Positions 11,720 through 24,385 of a DNA stretch of 64,000 bases are shown here, in pieces (position 1 is the first letter of the stretch; each line of letters begins with the position of its first letter). Under the pieces are notes generated by a model that was not told where the DNA came from, did not search any database, and worked only from the letters and a program-made list of their open reading frames with translations. Source of the stretch: Thamnaconus septentrionalis. Taxonomy: Eukaryota > Chordata > Actinopteri > Tetraodontiformes > Monacanthidae. Made by a program: the position numbers and the translations under genes. Location of the stretch: NCBI GenBank assembly GCA_009823395.1, contig CM020506.1, forward strand, positions 22,070,001 to 22,134,000, given 5' to 3'.

Positions 11720-14700
11720 AAGGAACCAAAAATGTCAATACTTGGCTCATTGGTCCTTCTTTTGGAGTTATACAAGGCTGACCAGAGACTGAATGCAGCA
11801 CCTTATGTCTATCACGTTGTGGACCAGATTTATTGTATTATGTTCGTTTTGCATTGTATAATCTTATTTTTATGACATGTCATGGACGTACACACAAAAA
11901 ACAAAACATCTCACGTATTATGAACCTGCACTTTTACTGTTTCTTTTCTACATTCCTTAAAAATCAATTAAACATTTTAAACATAAAATGCCAATACTTC
12001 CCATACCTCTCAGCTGTATCATCTCCATCTTCTGTCGTCATAGGAGATGAATCTGAAAGAAAAAAAAACCCAAAACCCCACAAACAGTTCATGAAAATTT
12101 AAACAGTTGTGTGAATATATATAATAGATCTAATTCTGCTCCAACAACCAACTGCTCCGAGAACACTGCATGTGAACATGTGTTGCCAACAATGGAAAAA
12201 AAAAAAAAGAAAAAGCTTCCGTGCGACCGGGCTGCCGTCAGACGATATCTGTAATTAGAAGCTATTCTATTACCCGCCGCTCAGAACATGAGAACCCGAC
12301 GCACCTGTGGGCTCTGCCGCGCGTCGCTTCTTCTTGCGCGTGAGTGCCAGATCTCTCAGGGCTTGGGCCCTCTGCTCCCCAGGATCCTCCTCTTCCTCCT
12401 CTTCCTCCTCTTCCTCCTCCTCCTGGGACTCTTTGTTTGGTCCCCCGGATAAGACCTGCTCCTCATCCAATCTAGGTTGCTCCTGACTTGAACTGAGAGC
12501 TGCAGCTATGTTTAGTAGTTGGGATCGACTAATCTTAGCTGGGATCCTCCAAAATATCTCCTAAAAACAAACGCAAACATATGGCCCCAAATTAATGCAC
12601 ACAATACAGATGAATTGTTGAAGGTCCAGAGTGTAAAATTTGACTTGATTTATGATTTTTTATATTGGTAAAACTGTAATATGCTGCCAATAAATACATT
12701 AATAATAGTGGATACTCGCAGTACAATAAAAGTCATTTGGTTTTCCTACTCTAGAACAGTTTTCATACATATCAGAATACTCCTAGTTAGCTGCTATTTT
12801 CCACCGCCATTTTTTTTAAGGAAGCCCAGCTGACAGTGAACTAAATACCAAACACTCTGACAGGCGGGCTTCCTTAAAAATTTTACACACTGGACCTTTT
12901 AGGTGAGGTGAAACAGTTCTGATAGTTAAATGTTCCAAAAACAACCCACCTGCTCATTGGCAGGCGCTCGCAGTCCGAGCTTGCGCAGCAGCTTAAGGAA
13001 GCGCCTGTTCTCCATGGCGTCCTCGTTGTCCTCAGCCAGAGGAACCAGAGGCACAGCCTGGGAGAAATCTTGGAGAAGAGACCACGACCTTCTCAACAAG
13101 AGATCCAGACAGCGCCGATAATATCGTTTCGTATTGTAGAAGAGCTGGAGTGGTGAGTGGGATGAGGGAGAAAATGTAACTTTTGGTTCTCACCGTCTTT
13201 TTTTCGATCTTTCGCTGTCTTGAGTAGAGAACTTTGAAGCCACGATATGGGGCCAGACAAACCTGTGATGGAATTAAAAAAAAGGTCAAAAGGAAAATAA
13301 ACCTTTATGGAGTTGTTTAAAACATACTTTACTTTATCCGTCTATATACACACACACATATGTACATATATATGTGTATATAGGCATGCATGCACATGCG
13401 CACACATAAATGTTTTAATTTCTTTCTTCTCGTCTTACCCTCCTGCTGCAGCGCAAACACCATGGGAGCAATATCAGCTCTGCTCCCCAATGGGGAGGAC
13501 AGACTTTGACTGCTCCCATTCAGGGACTTTTCCTTTTCTTGCTCTTCATGTTCCTCGTCCTCGTCCTCATCGTCCTCCTCCGCCTCGTCGTCTTCATCCT
13601 CTCCATCAGCTGGATCCTCTGCGAAACCCTGTGTTAGATTCTCTAGGAACTCTTCTTCAGTCTGTGGTAGAAAAACATGTCGATTTTTAGGAAAACACAC
13701 ACCGCACAGAGATTTGAACCACCTTCCCTTTGCTCCTTAAATGTTTTTTTTTTTTTAAATGAAGTTCTCAACAAAACAATTTCCATTTACTTGGGTACCT
13801 CTGAAGAAACCAAGCCTTTTTAACACACAGAAAAAATTCTGGCTAATATTTAATGACAATAATTGGGATCAAGTACAACTTTAAAAAAGTTTTTCTCCAC
13901 TACTGTATATAATAATAGATGCCCTGGAGACTGAAGACAGAAGCTGTTGTTTGCTAGCTAGCTAGCTCTATAATTTAAGGCAAGAAATACTATTACCGAT
14001 TATGATGATGCCCCTCTCAAATACTCATTGAACATCATTATTTATTTGATGATGATTTATGTCATTATATGCTTTATCTTGGGCCTCATCATTATACTTT
14101 GTTCACAATGACGGGACTCATACAGGAACAGGAAGCCTTTGATTGTGCTTCCACCTCCCAAAATAATGTCGTATTTCAAACGTACACATATGCATTTTAG
14201 TCAAGAATGATCATTTACTGTTACTGTTCCAACCACACACACACTAATCTAGTCGTGACCCAGTTCAGCTGCACCTCCACAATAACAAAGGAACATCTGG
14301 AGCCTCACCATTCCTTTCCCAGAGCTCTTCCTGTGAGCGCCGCTGCTCCTCTTTTTGTAAAGCTGCCGTCTGTCAGACACCAGGCCGATGCTGAGCAGCT
14401 TGTCCACCACGCGGGCGCGACGAGCGCTTGGCCGTGAGCTTCTTCAGGATGTTTCCGAGCACATCTGAAGAACGAGCAGTTTGTTTTGTCACTGACAGAA
14501 GAGTTGTCGATCAGGAAGCATCATGCACTCTCAACAGGAGGATTGTGTCATCCATTACCGTCAGAGTCCTTGTATTCTTCAAACAGCATCTCCAGCTCCT
14601 GCTCCTGCTCCTCAGTCCACAGGACGATTCTGGTGCCCTTCCTATAGCAAGACGGTACAACAACAGTTAAAGGTCCAGTGTGTAAAAATCTGGCTTGATT

Positions 14701-17700
14701 TCTGATTTTTATATTTGGTAAAAGCTTAAAATACTGCCCATAAATAGATTTATAAAAGTGTATATTCGCAGTACAATGAAAGTCATTTGGTTTTCCGACC
14801 CTTGGAAAGGTTCTCATATACAGAGAGCAATGAGGGTCTCACTCCCACTTAACTGCCATCAAATTCTGATGTACAAATAGTTAAAGGTACAGTGTGTAAT
14901 ATTTGGAGATTTTGAAGAAGAAACCGCAACATCAAGTGGTTACATTTTAGATTGCAGCGTCTTTCACTCTCTCTCCCTCTTCTGAGTTTGCCAGTGAACT
15001 ACAGTGGCCTGCACACACAAACCTGGATACCTCGTCCACCTTCTTCTTCCTTGGTTTATTTGAAAAAGTGAGTGTTCACCCTATATACGAAACACATTTT
15101 CAGGCGACCTGGATCCTGGATTGTCCACACCAGGCTTCCTTAGAAATATGGCCGTGCAAGATAGCAGCTAACTGGGAGCAAGACCCTTGATCAATGGATA
15201 TTCCTATAAGTATACATGAGAACACACTGGACCTTTAAACCATTTTAACAAACATTTTTCAGCACTGCTTTTCAAACACTGTCTCATTGGCAGCATCATC
15301 ATTATCACTACTGTTATTATCACTACATGACGGGGCACCCACTTTGGCTTCTTGAGTTCCTTGGCGCTGTCCACCAGACCCAAGCGCACCAGCTGTGTCA
15401 CAACCTGGCGCCGGTTGCGGTTGCTGTTACTCAGTAATGGCAACAGAGTCTCCACAATATCAGGTACTGACGGCAAAACAAAAGAAAAAGACAAACGATC
15501 ATGACAGGATGGGCGGCGTGTGTGTGTGTGTGTGTGATCAACTCTGCAACAAAACAAGATGGAAACCTTCAGAGTGACGGTGCTCCTCGTAGAGGCGCCG
15601 CAGCTCCTCTTCCTCCTCTTCGGTCCACGCCGGGGCCTTTGTCACTCTGACACATTTCAACACAACTCAGTTAAAACATTATTTATGTTGCACGTTTCCA
15701 TATATTTTACATTGAACATCCAGGTGAGGAAACGGCCTCCGAGGGGGCTGTCCACATCAGGGGTTCACTGCAGCAGGTGACCACATGGGGGCGCGCCGCC
15801 ACAATCGGACCCGGACAGAAGGGAGCCGTGATGTGGCGACGGCAGGACGACGCCCCTGCAGGCAGGTTGGCAGGTAGACCGGCCACTGCTCCTGATGTGG
15901 AGGGCCTCCCAGGAATGGAATCCCCGCAGTTAAAAAACTAAAACTGTTTCTACAATTCGTAAGATAAAAGCCTGGATGAAGAGCCGAGTTTGAAGGGCTG
16001 GTTCAGAATTTTGCACATCGAACCTCATTTCCAACTTAGCCAGTGTGCTATTGATTAGAGGAGACATTTTCAACAAGTTCCATCTAGTCCTTCTAGCTTA
16101 GTAGGCTTTGCTGGTGCTCGGCTAGTGCAAGTCAATGATATTTGCTAACCTCCCAATAATAGCATCACATTGAATTTTGAGGGACTAGTTTCCCAGCAAT
16201 TTCACTTTGGTGCACTGCGCTCTGCTTCTGCAGCAATGACAGCAGCAGGTAAATTGAAGAGCCGGTAGTCTAGATAATATCAGCCAACTACCAACTACAG
16301 GACATATAACATCACTTCCCTCATAATGCGATGCGTTGCAAGGGTAGTATAATTTAATTAATGATTAATTAACATTATTCTCTCAACACAGACAAGACTT
16401 GGCGTAATGATTTATTTTCCACAAGAGTACTGTGGAGTGGTTAAGGTTGTTTTTATTGGCAGGCTAGCAGAATCAATTGACTTACACTAGCCTAGCACCA
16501 GTGAACTCTGCTCAACTAGAGAACTAAGAGGACTAGAGGTGTTGAAACCGTCCGTCTCCACTGATAAATAGCACACTGGCTAACTTGGAAATCAGGTCCT
16601 ATGTACAAAATTCTACACCAGCTCTTTAAGATCATTGAGACACTTAAAAAAACCAAAAAAAAACCCAATTAAAATCAATCCTAAATCACACAGGGAGCCA
16701 AAACAGGCACTGTGAGACAGCGTTAGCGTGTTCTTGCCTCCTGGCCCTCATTAGCACTTGACAATAAGCAATGACACACCACCCTATCACGAAACAGCAA
16801 AGGCACCGACCCTTCGCTGACGTAGCCTTCAGTCATCTCGTGCGCCGCCGTCACATTTTTCCAGAACAGCAGCTCAACATAAGCCTTGTTGTTTTTGGCT
16901 GCGACTGCAAAGAAGCGGTTTATCACAAACTTGGCCAAGGTCACCAGTTCCTGTGAAGATGAGAAAATGAGGTTGGGCTTCTCTGTCCTGTCACATCTGT
17001 TGCTGAACTTTCCATCAAAGAAGGCTGCACGAGTGACCAGAAAGGATTGTACCCCGTAAGCAGCGGCGGCCGGGTCGTTCAGGATCTTGTTGAAAAGCTG
17101 GAAGACGGACAGTTGGAACAGCAAGGCGTCCATCTTTAGGCTGAAAGCCAAACGGTGGAGCATCCGGGCGATGCAGTGGTTGGTGTGGGCCGTGTTCTTG
17201 GAGTAGGATTTCAGTAGGAGGAGGTAGGGAAGCACAATGGCAGGGTTGGCAAACCTGCGAGGAGGGAAGACAAAGAACCAGCAACATTAGCTTGGCTCCT
17301 GTGTAAGGCTGAGGGCCAAACTTCCATACATTTGCAGCCCCGGACAAAATGATCCGATCCCGTCAAATATCGCAGAGAATTATCATCTTTTGGTCCCAAA
17401 TATTGATATCAATGAAAGTAAATGTTAGCAAATGATGGCGCATGATTGATCTAAAATCATTGGCGACTGGCTTTCAACATAACAGCTGCGTGCCGATTCC
17501 AAAGCGGTTAAACTTTATTAAGGTGGATCAAAATAAAGCAGAATGCAGCATTTGTGCCAAGGACGTAGTGGCAGAGGACGGGAATCCAGCAAACTTGATT
17601 TGAAGGGAATCCTGATCTGGATCACCAGTCAAATGGAACAGAAAAGTTTTGTGCTGTAATCGCAAAGTGTATTTCTTGATGTTCAAATCCGTTTTGAAAC

Positions 17701-20700
17701 ATCTGGCATCGTTCTCAAACCGGTATCGACACCAAAGTATTGAAATTGCCGACGTATCAAACATTTTTGACTGAAAAAGAAAAAAACGAGCCTCACCTTT
17801 TGATAAAGTCAAGATAGTTGAACTCTCTCTCAGACACTTGGACGGACGCCAACTCCTCCTCTTCCAGCTCCGCTATCTCGTCCTCATCGTCTGCCGGCAG
17901 CTCGGCAGGAGAAGAGCCTGAAAGACAAAAGGCTAAATTTAAAACGCTGCACCGGTGTTAAAATACCAGAGACGAGAGCGAGTCGACTGACGTGGCAGGT
18001 TGGCGTGGAGGATCTGCTTCAAGAGCTCCAGTTCTTCATCAGGCTCCACATCGGCCGAACCAAACGCATCTCCTTCTGGCCACACCTCCCTGAGCGCCAC
18101 AGGAAGTGTTGAAGTATTTCAGTAGTTGAACATGAAACAGAGGCCCTGCCCTACATCGCCCCCTACTGTCGCTAGGAGCTACGTAAATTAGCCGTGGTGT
18201 CCGAATCTTGGGTGAACATCGGTATTCACTGTATAGTCTACTCAGTGTTTCCCACTAAAACTAAAAGAAGTATCCAACCGATGGTGACTAACCAAGCCAT
18301 ATATCCCATCATGCATTGCGCTCACACTGACCCATCAAGTAGAAAAGCGGAGTGTTATTTTTTTTTTTAATGTGGGAAGAAACTTAAAAAATTAAAAATT
18401 CATATATATGTGTAAATTAATTTAGATGTTTAATCATTAATACATTTATCACCGCCTGCTGGACAGGATGTTTAAACAATGTGACCGCAATGACATCATT
18501 AATGGTGCGAAGAGTGGAGTCTGAAATATATTTTTCAATGTGGCTAATGAGTAGCTCTGTACAGTTGGCTACATAGAACTCCATATATAGTGAGTAGACA
18601 GTCGGAGAGTGGTGGTGCGTCTTGCTGACCTGGCGGCCCGCAGAAGGCCCAGCGCCATCGGTCCCTGGCGAGCCAGCAGGGCGTCCTGCACCCTCACCAT
18701 GGCTTCGGTTCGCTGCTCCTCCAGAGGGGTTTCGGACGCCGCGTCGAACGGCACCAGGCCTTCGGTCAACGACTCCGACAGCTGAAGTCGTTGCAAAAGT
18801 CGACGTTAGAGCGAACGCAGCCTCCGTGACGATGAAACAGCTTTTTAGTGGTGACGTAATATTGAATAACTGACCTGAAAGCCGCTACCCCTCACTTCCT
18901 CCTCCACGACCTTCCAGATTTCCTCCAGGGCCTCTGGACTGGTCTCCACAGCCGCGGGCTTTTTAGGACCTCGAGACTTTTTCTGCCTCTTTCTCTTCCT
19001 CTGTGCAGGGTAATGTTGATATATATATGTATAGTTAAAGGTCTAGTGTGTAATATTTTGAGACTTTGAAGAAGAAGAAACAGCAACAACAAGTGCTAAC
19101 AGTTTATATTGCAGTGTCTTTCACTCTCCCTCCCTCTCCCGAGTTTGCCTGTGAGCTACGGTGGCCTGTGCACACAACACAAACCTCGATAACTCGTCAA
19201 CCTTCCTCTTCGTTCACCATAATAACAAGACGTCCTTTAGGTGACCTGGATTGTCCACACCAGGCTTCCTTACAAATATGGTGGTGCAAGATGGCAGCTA
19301 ACTGGGAGCAAGATCCTTCATCTATGGATATTCTTATATATTAATGGGAATCATTTTAAGGGTATGAAAACCAAATGACTTTTATCGTACTGCAATTACT
19401 TTTATATGTTAAATATTTTTTATATAAACATTTTTTGTATTTAAGGGCAATATATGAAGTCTTTACCAAATATTACACACTGGACTTTGGAAGCAGAAGA
19501 TTAGTCTTAAGAAAGTGAGAAAGCAGAACAACATTCATCTTCTGAGGACTGAGTCGTCATTAACATCATAGTCTTAGCTTTTATAAAAAGGTAAAGGCTT
19601 TTTTTTTTTAGGAGCTATAGCTGCAATTCCCAATGTTCATTACTCCTCCTGCTCTTCAGATGTCATTCATCCTCTCTCAAAATGCATTTGTATTGTTAAT
19701 ACAGTTGACCAAGAAGCTTTCTGAATTATTCTAGTGTGACATGGTTACTGAATGCAATGAGTCTTAAAAGTAATGGCCCCATTTGAAGATGATCTGCTTC
19801 AAAGAGTTTAAGGGGCTGCTTGGCATCAATTACCTGAACCATGAGATTTTTGCGGCCTTTGGAAAAGCGCTCCAGCATGCGCAGGAAGAGATGCGTCGAC
19901 TCCACCAGGTCTTTGAGGTAGGACTGAGGCTGTTTGGTTTCATCATACTTCCTCAGCAGGGTCAGGAAAATCTCCCTGTACTCCATCAGGTAAAATATGT
20001 TGCCTGGGAAACAAGGCCAAAGGGAGAACAAACGCAGCTTAGCACATGACTCGGCAGGCGGGGGGTTCAAACGGTGCGACTGAGGCACGACCGTCAGCGT
20101 CTCACTTTTGATGACGCTGGAACTGTGACGGATGTTTTCGTCCGGTGAGCAGTCCATCTCATTCACGGTCAGCAGCAGTTCCTGGTACGCCTTCAGAGCC
20201 AGGTGCATCCTGCAAGAGACCACACCCTCAGTCCAAGATCCCAGCGTCCTGACTCAATCCAAGCCTCTCCCCTCCTCCCCCACCTGCGTGACCAGGAGGT
20301 GGCCTCTTTGCGGTCCGTAAGGATCATCTCGTAGTAGTTGGTGATGTTGCGCTCGATGAAGTGGAACGCGCGGATCGTCATCGTCTCGGAAACCAAGTCG
20401 GCACGGAAACCGTTGCCGCGGTTAAAGGCCATGAAGAAGCTGAGCGCCCAAAGGTAGTACGTCTCGTCGTTTTGCTCCGTCTGCTCTCTCACTAGACGTT
20501 CCTGCAGAGGGCGATAAAGTGCTGACACTTGAGTTGAGTTGTTCACTTAAAGGTCCAGTGTGTAAAATTTGGCCTGATTTATGATTTTTATAAAAGGTAA
20601 AAGCTTAATCTAATTCCCATAAATACTTTAATACAAGTGTATTATCGCAGTACAATAAAAGCAATTTGGTTTTCCTACTCATAGAACAGTTATCATATAT

Positions 20701-23230
20701 ATATATATACAAGAATATACATAGAGAGAAAAGGGTCTTGCTCCCAGTTAGCTGCCATCTTGCACCATCATTTTTTTCGGAAGCCAACCTGACAGTGGCC
20801 TAAATATGAGATGCCCTGTCAGGCGGCCTTCCTTAAGAAATGTACACACTGGAGCTTTAAAAAGAGTCCTAGCATGAAAAGCACCCAAGCATGCAATATC
20901 CCACTTTTTTGCTTGCAAGAAATATGAAGATGGTTTAAGTAAAATTGTCCATTTGCATAAATACTCTTTGGAAACGTGTTATTGTCACTGCAGCTCACCT
21001 TGACGAGATACATGAGGTGATTGTAGCAGTTCTCCAGGAAATCGACACAAAAGTCTCGCAGGAAGAGTCGGACGTTCAGGGCCGAGCGCCGCTGATCTTT
21101 GCACTCCTGGGCCTGACGATGCCTTTTGGGGACACGTCTCACTGCTTTCCCAGCGTCGTGAGTATAATTTTTGAACTAAAACAAGAGAGGAGGGAAAGAA
21201 AACAGTTTTTTTATTTTGCTTCTGCAAAACCACCAACAACGCAATGAGTTGCACAAGGGTTACTATGACTTACACTGTGCACATGCTTGTGATAAATCAC
21301 ATCGTTGTCTCCAATTGACTTGAGGCCTTGAACAACAAAAGACCCTCCAAATCGAGAGTGCCTAGGGAGAGGAAATCAAAAACAACAACATCTGTTATTT
21401 CAAACCAGCCTTGTTTTGGATAAGTTGCACTTCTATATAAAATTGATATTAAGAAATACAAAAAAAGGTTAACTAGAATTAATTGGGTAGAGTAAGTTGG
21501 TTACAATATTAAAACTGTAGTTACAGTATTAGGATAGTGATTTAAGTTCAAAAGTAATTTTTAGTTGTGATTATATAAGACCGCTGAACTTTAACAATGT
21601 CCAGGTCAATATATTTTTAACAGTTGCAATTGTAATTTAATTGATTAAATTTGAAACAAAATTTTGTATTGAACAATTTTGTTAACGTTCCTAACATGCT
21701 TGTGTTTTGTCAGTGTGCATGTGTTTCCTACAGCTGCACTGTGCAAACCATTCATGTAACCGCACCTTGTCCCTCTCTGGAATGTACGAGAGCGTTTCTC
21801 CGCCTGCTCCTTCTGCCTCAGTGACTCCAGTTCCCGAGAGTCCCTCAGCTTCTCCTCTGCTGAGCGGGACTGGCCAGCACTCACCAAGGTCTCCGGAGTC
21901 TGCAAGGAAGGAAACAAAGGGTTTAAAACGCAGACCAGCTGAGAATCTACCTCCTTCTAATAAGCTCAGTCTCACCTGGTCTCTGAACATAAGGGTGATT
22001 ATTTCCAAGATGTGCAAACTCCACTGCTGCTCGCTCTGGGCCGACGCCAGGAATTGGACCAGGTCATCAAAGCCGCTCATGTGAATTGCCCACAACAGTC
22101 TGTCATGGATGCTGGCATCATCGTCCACTTTCTTAAGAGGAAGATTATAAACAAAGCAAAAAAAGTAAACAACATGCTTTCCTTGATAAAACTGACTCTG
22201 CCTTTTTTACGTCGACATAATTGACTTTAAAACACACCTTCTCTTCACAGGGGTCTGTGGGTACATGGAGCACATTTCTAATCAGCACTAGGATCCTCTC
22301 AATCAGGAGGTTATCCTCTTCCTGTCTCTGCTCCCAGTCCTGAAAGACATAATGTTGGAAAATAAAATACCAAATTGTTGTGATAGAATTTTTGAAAAGC
22401 TAGACAGACGAGATGTAGGACCACCAACCAGTTGTAGAAGGTTGTATAATGTCTCACTCAAGACGCCAAATACTCTCTCGCTGGCAAAAGCCTAGGGGGA
22501 AAAAAACAACACAGTGCCTTTGAGTGACTGCAAATGTTATTATGTTAAAATGCCACATGGTAGTCTCACGGCATGATAAAAACAAAGAAAATATCTTCAA
22601 AAGAGATATTAAGGGCACTTGATACCTCCTTGTAGGCCTGCAGATGAGACGTCACTTCCAAAAAGTGATGTCTAAACACTGGATCATCAGGGACTTTACC
22701 AAAGCAAATCATGGCAGGCTGGGTAAGGTTGACCATGAGTCTAAATGAGAGGGGAAACATTCATCATTCAATACAGAGAAGCTATTCGGGGGGAAAGGAT
22801 AGGAGCATATTTTGATCCTACCATGACATGCAATATTTGTGAGATTAAACTTTAAAATCCAGATTGAACTTTCATACCTGATACAGGCATCAAACAAGGT
22901 CTTATCATGGCCATGTTGAGTGATAATAGGTAGAAGATCATTCTGTATGATTTGGCCTGCACCCAGCTGCTGCCGCACATCCCGGGTGTCGTCTTCATGG
23001 CGTAAATACCTGATCAAGTCCTTTATACTCTCTGCAGCACAGGTGGAGAGGTGTCCCGAGGGACGGGTAAGAGACTGTTTTCAGTACATACACAGTTAAA
23101 AGCCACTGTCATGTCTTGCATTCACCAGAAATCCAAGCGTGCACTGACCTAAACAGTCCGACTCCTTGTGGTAGGTGTCTCCTTCCAAATAGCCAAGAGC
23201 ACTGCACGTTGCCAGAAGTTCACAATTCAT
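11273..23230 (-). CDS. timeless: Timeless, replication-fork protection complex subunit (29 coding exons)
   Basis: Timeless pairs with Tipin, travels with the replisome, stabilises stalled forks and supports Chk1 signalling in the nucleus. Translated exons follow vertebrate Timeless from end to end, with conserved words such as [37 protein letters not shown] and VELLFWKN. Exons, gene order: 23149-23230, 22878-23031, 22626-22740, 22429-22491, 22238-22339, 21976-22131, 21766-21899, 21274-21361, 20999-21175, 20284-20501, 20106-20209, 19834-20003, 18875-19000, 18630-18781, 17992-18089, 17797-17917, 17053-17254, 16811-16950, 15567-15646, 15343-15466, 14559-14641, 14309-14464, 13439-13661, 13194-13262, 12950-13068, 12305-12560, 12007-12052, 11513-11602, 11273-11400. 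The start at 23230 follows an in-frame TGA and matches the second Met of the mammalian protein. The end of exon 18 (16811) was chosen by phase. Length is about 1,258 codons. Two frame conflicts (near 14420 and 11400-11513) are listed separately. Confidence 0.96.
11676..11719. repeat. AATA microsatellite in a timeless intron
   Basis: About eleven AATA units between timeless exons 27 and 28. Confidence 0.92.
12305..12560 (-). other. timeless: timeless exon 26 with a glutamate run
   Basis: The exon begins [16 protein letters not shown], matching the segment FWRIPAKLSPTQLRRAA of the mammalian protein. It then runs into about twelve consecutive Glu residues (plus strand 12388-12424, TCC/TTC triplets) before [20 protein letters not shown]. 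Acidic tracts are usual in the C-terminal third of Timeless. This one is built from an impure GAG/GAA triplet repeat, so its length is likely to vary between individuals. Confidence 0.85.
12621..12899 (+). mobile_element. Inverted-repeat element family A, copy 2 (short form)
   Basis: It runs from AAGGTCCAGAGTGTAAAAT to TTTTACACACTGGACCTTT and fills most of timeless intron 25, between exons at 12950-13068 and 12305-12560. It carries the CGCAGTACAATA and TTAGCTGC words of the family. Confidence 0.85.
14309..14464 (-). other. timeless: timeless exon 22 carrying an apparent one-base insertion
   Basis: This exon encodes the stretch after the acidic EEYKDSD segment, reading [13 protein letters not shown], and then should continue RARVVDKLL as in other vertebrates. 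The reading frame slips by one base between these two parts. Removing one base near 14420 (the A inside GCGCGACGAG on the plus strand) restores both the homology and the splice phase: the exon is 156 nt, but its flanking exons require 2 plus a multiple of 3. All upstream exons and the next five downstream ones keep phase. The break could be an assembly or read error in a GC-rich spot, or a real allele. Confidence 0.75.
14667..14880 (+). mobile_element. Inverted-repeat element family A, copy 3 (right end lost)
   Basis: It begins TTAAAGGTCCAGTGTGTAAA and carries the internal family words, but breaks off before the right terminus, where another copy begins. Its left end is only 26 nt from the acceptor of timeless exon 21. 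Confidence 0.8.
14881..15240 (-). mobile_element. Inverted-repeat element family A, copy 4 (long form, internally deleted)
   Basis: It starts TTAAAGGTACAGTGTGTAAT and ends CACACTGGACCTTTAA. It is in the opposite orientation to copy 3 and adjoins it directly. Part of the far half found in complete long copies is missing. Together copies 3 and 4 make up most of timeless intron 20. Confidence 0.8.
15993..16630. mobile_element. Foldback-type element with long inverted arms
   Basis: The left arm (15993-16155) and right arm (16456-16630) are imperfect reverse complements over about 160 bp. Shared landmarks include GCTGGT, AGAATTTTG, TTAGCCAGTGTGCTAT, CTAGTCCT and CTGGTGCT. The centre of about 300 bp has no open frame. 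It sits in timeless intron 18. The superfamily is not clear from the arms. Confidence 0.75.
19035..19488 (-). mobile_element. Inverted-repeat element family A, copy 5 (long form)
   Basis: A long copy of about 455 bp inside timeless intron 12. It starts TTAAAGGTCTAGTGTGTAAT and ends ATTACACACTGGACTTT. The left end lies about 35 nt upstream of the acceptor of exon 13. Confidence 0.85.
20547..20860 (+). mobile_element. Inverted-repeat element family A, copy 6 (short form)
   Basis: It starts TTAAAGGTCCAGTGTGTAAA and ends TGTACACACTGGAGCTTTAA, so TTAA is present at both ends. It fills most of timeless intron 9, ending about 45 nt from the acceptor of exon 10. Confidence 0.88.
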
Positions 23231-23900
23231 TGTCGATCACAACATGCACCATCAGCCAGCCTGAAACAATACGTTCAAGTTACTCACGAAGCATGATGTC
23301 AAAAGTTCGACATATTGACATCGCAGGGAAACAGAAGAAATATTCTAACTGTGAACAGGTTACTTTAACAGCATACACGTTGGGAAAAGGCAGAAGTGCT
23401 CTCAAACTTATGTTAATATGACATCATGTTATTGAGTATGGCTGCCTGATGCCAACAGCCTGAACAGTAGGTCCGATATTCAGATACAACGAAACGCTGT
23501 GGGAATAAATTAGACTAATACAGTGATAATAGTTTTCAATCCCTACAAACTACTTATTCACAAACGATGCTACGACTGGCTCCTGCTAACGTTAAGGTGC
23601 CAGAGATGTTAGCTTGTGTTTAAATCGGCGGGGCTTGTTACGACTTAACCGTATCCTCGGCAAAGTAAAAGCAACGCTTAGCTTTCAACCCTTTCAATAA
23701 AATGATGGCACTGAACATGCGAGTTTGTTTTTACCCTCGTTGAAATAAGACGGGAGGATTTGTGTCAAAGTCGAGCTGCTCTCGCTGCGGTCTTCAAACT
23801 TCCCTCGCGCCAAGATTGCGAGCGAAAAACTCACGAAACCGGAAATGGTGAGCGGGGAATTTTGCCCTCCACTTTGTACTGCAGGCAGAACAACGACCTT
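23231..23900 (-). promoter_or_regulatory. Probable timeless promoter and 5' UTR region
   Basis: This stretch lies directly upstream of the timeless start codon. It holds a GC-richer block at about 23760-23870. On the plus strand there is an ETS-type core CCGGAAA at 23839-23845, and GCGCCAAG at 23807-23814, which is one base off the E2F consensus when read on the minus strand. ETS and E2F sites are common in promoters of S-phase genes, so this is a plausible start region. The transcription start and any non-coding first exon cannot be placed from sequence alone. Confidence 0.45.
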
Positions 23901-24385
23901 TCACGAAGACTTGTCACGAAATCACAAATATTTTTGATTGATTAAAATTAGTATTAACGGCCACCCTCGGGTTAATATTGTCTGTTCACTGCCGATGTAT
24001 CTATGTGCCTGACAAGTTTTAGAAGTTTGAGGTAAAGTGTTGCTGCCTGGCAGTCAGAAATGAGGAGGACATTCACAACTTTCAGCTGCAACACACCTTT
24101 GACTGTCAGAGGGTTGGCGTTGACGCTATGTAAATACATAAATGAATGAATAAATAAATAAATAAAACAAAAAAAACACGTTGAAACTGTTAAAACGCAA
24201 TTTATCTAAACGAAAACAGCAAAAATCATCAAGAACAGCTCAATCAATAACTGAGAATAGCGATAAAAGGGTGTCAAACAATGCTCAGTTAACTAAATCA
24301 ACTGGCATACATTTGTCACAGAAAGGTTAGCTTCATTTAAAGAAATAAGCAAAAACAACAATAAGGTAAAGTCCTCTTCTGAGAC

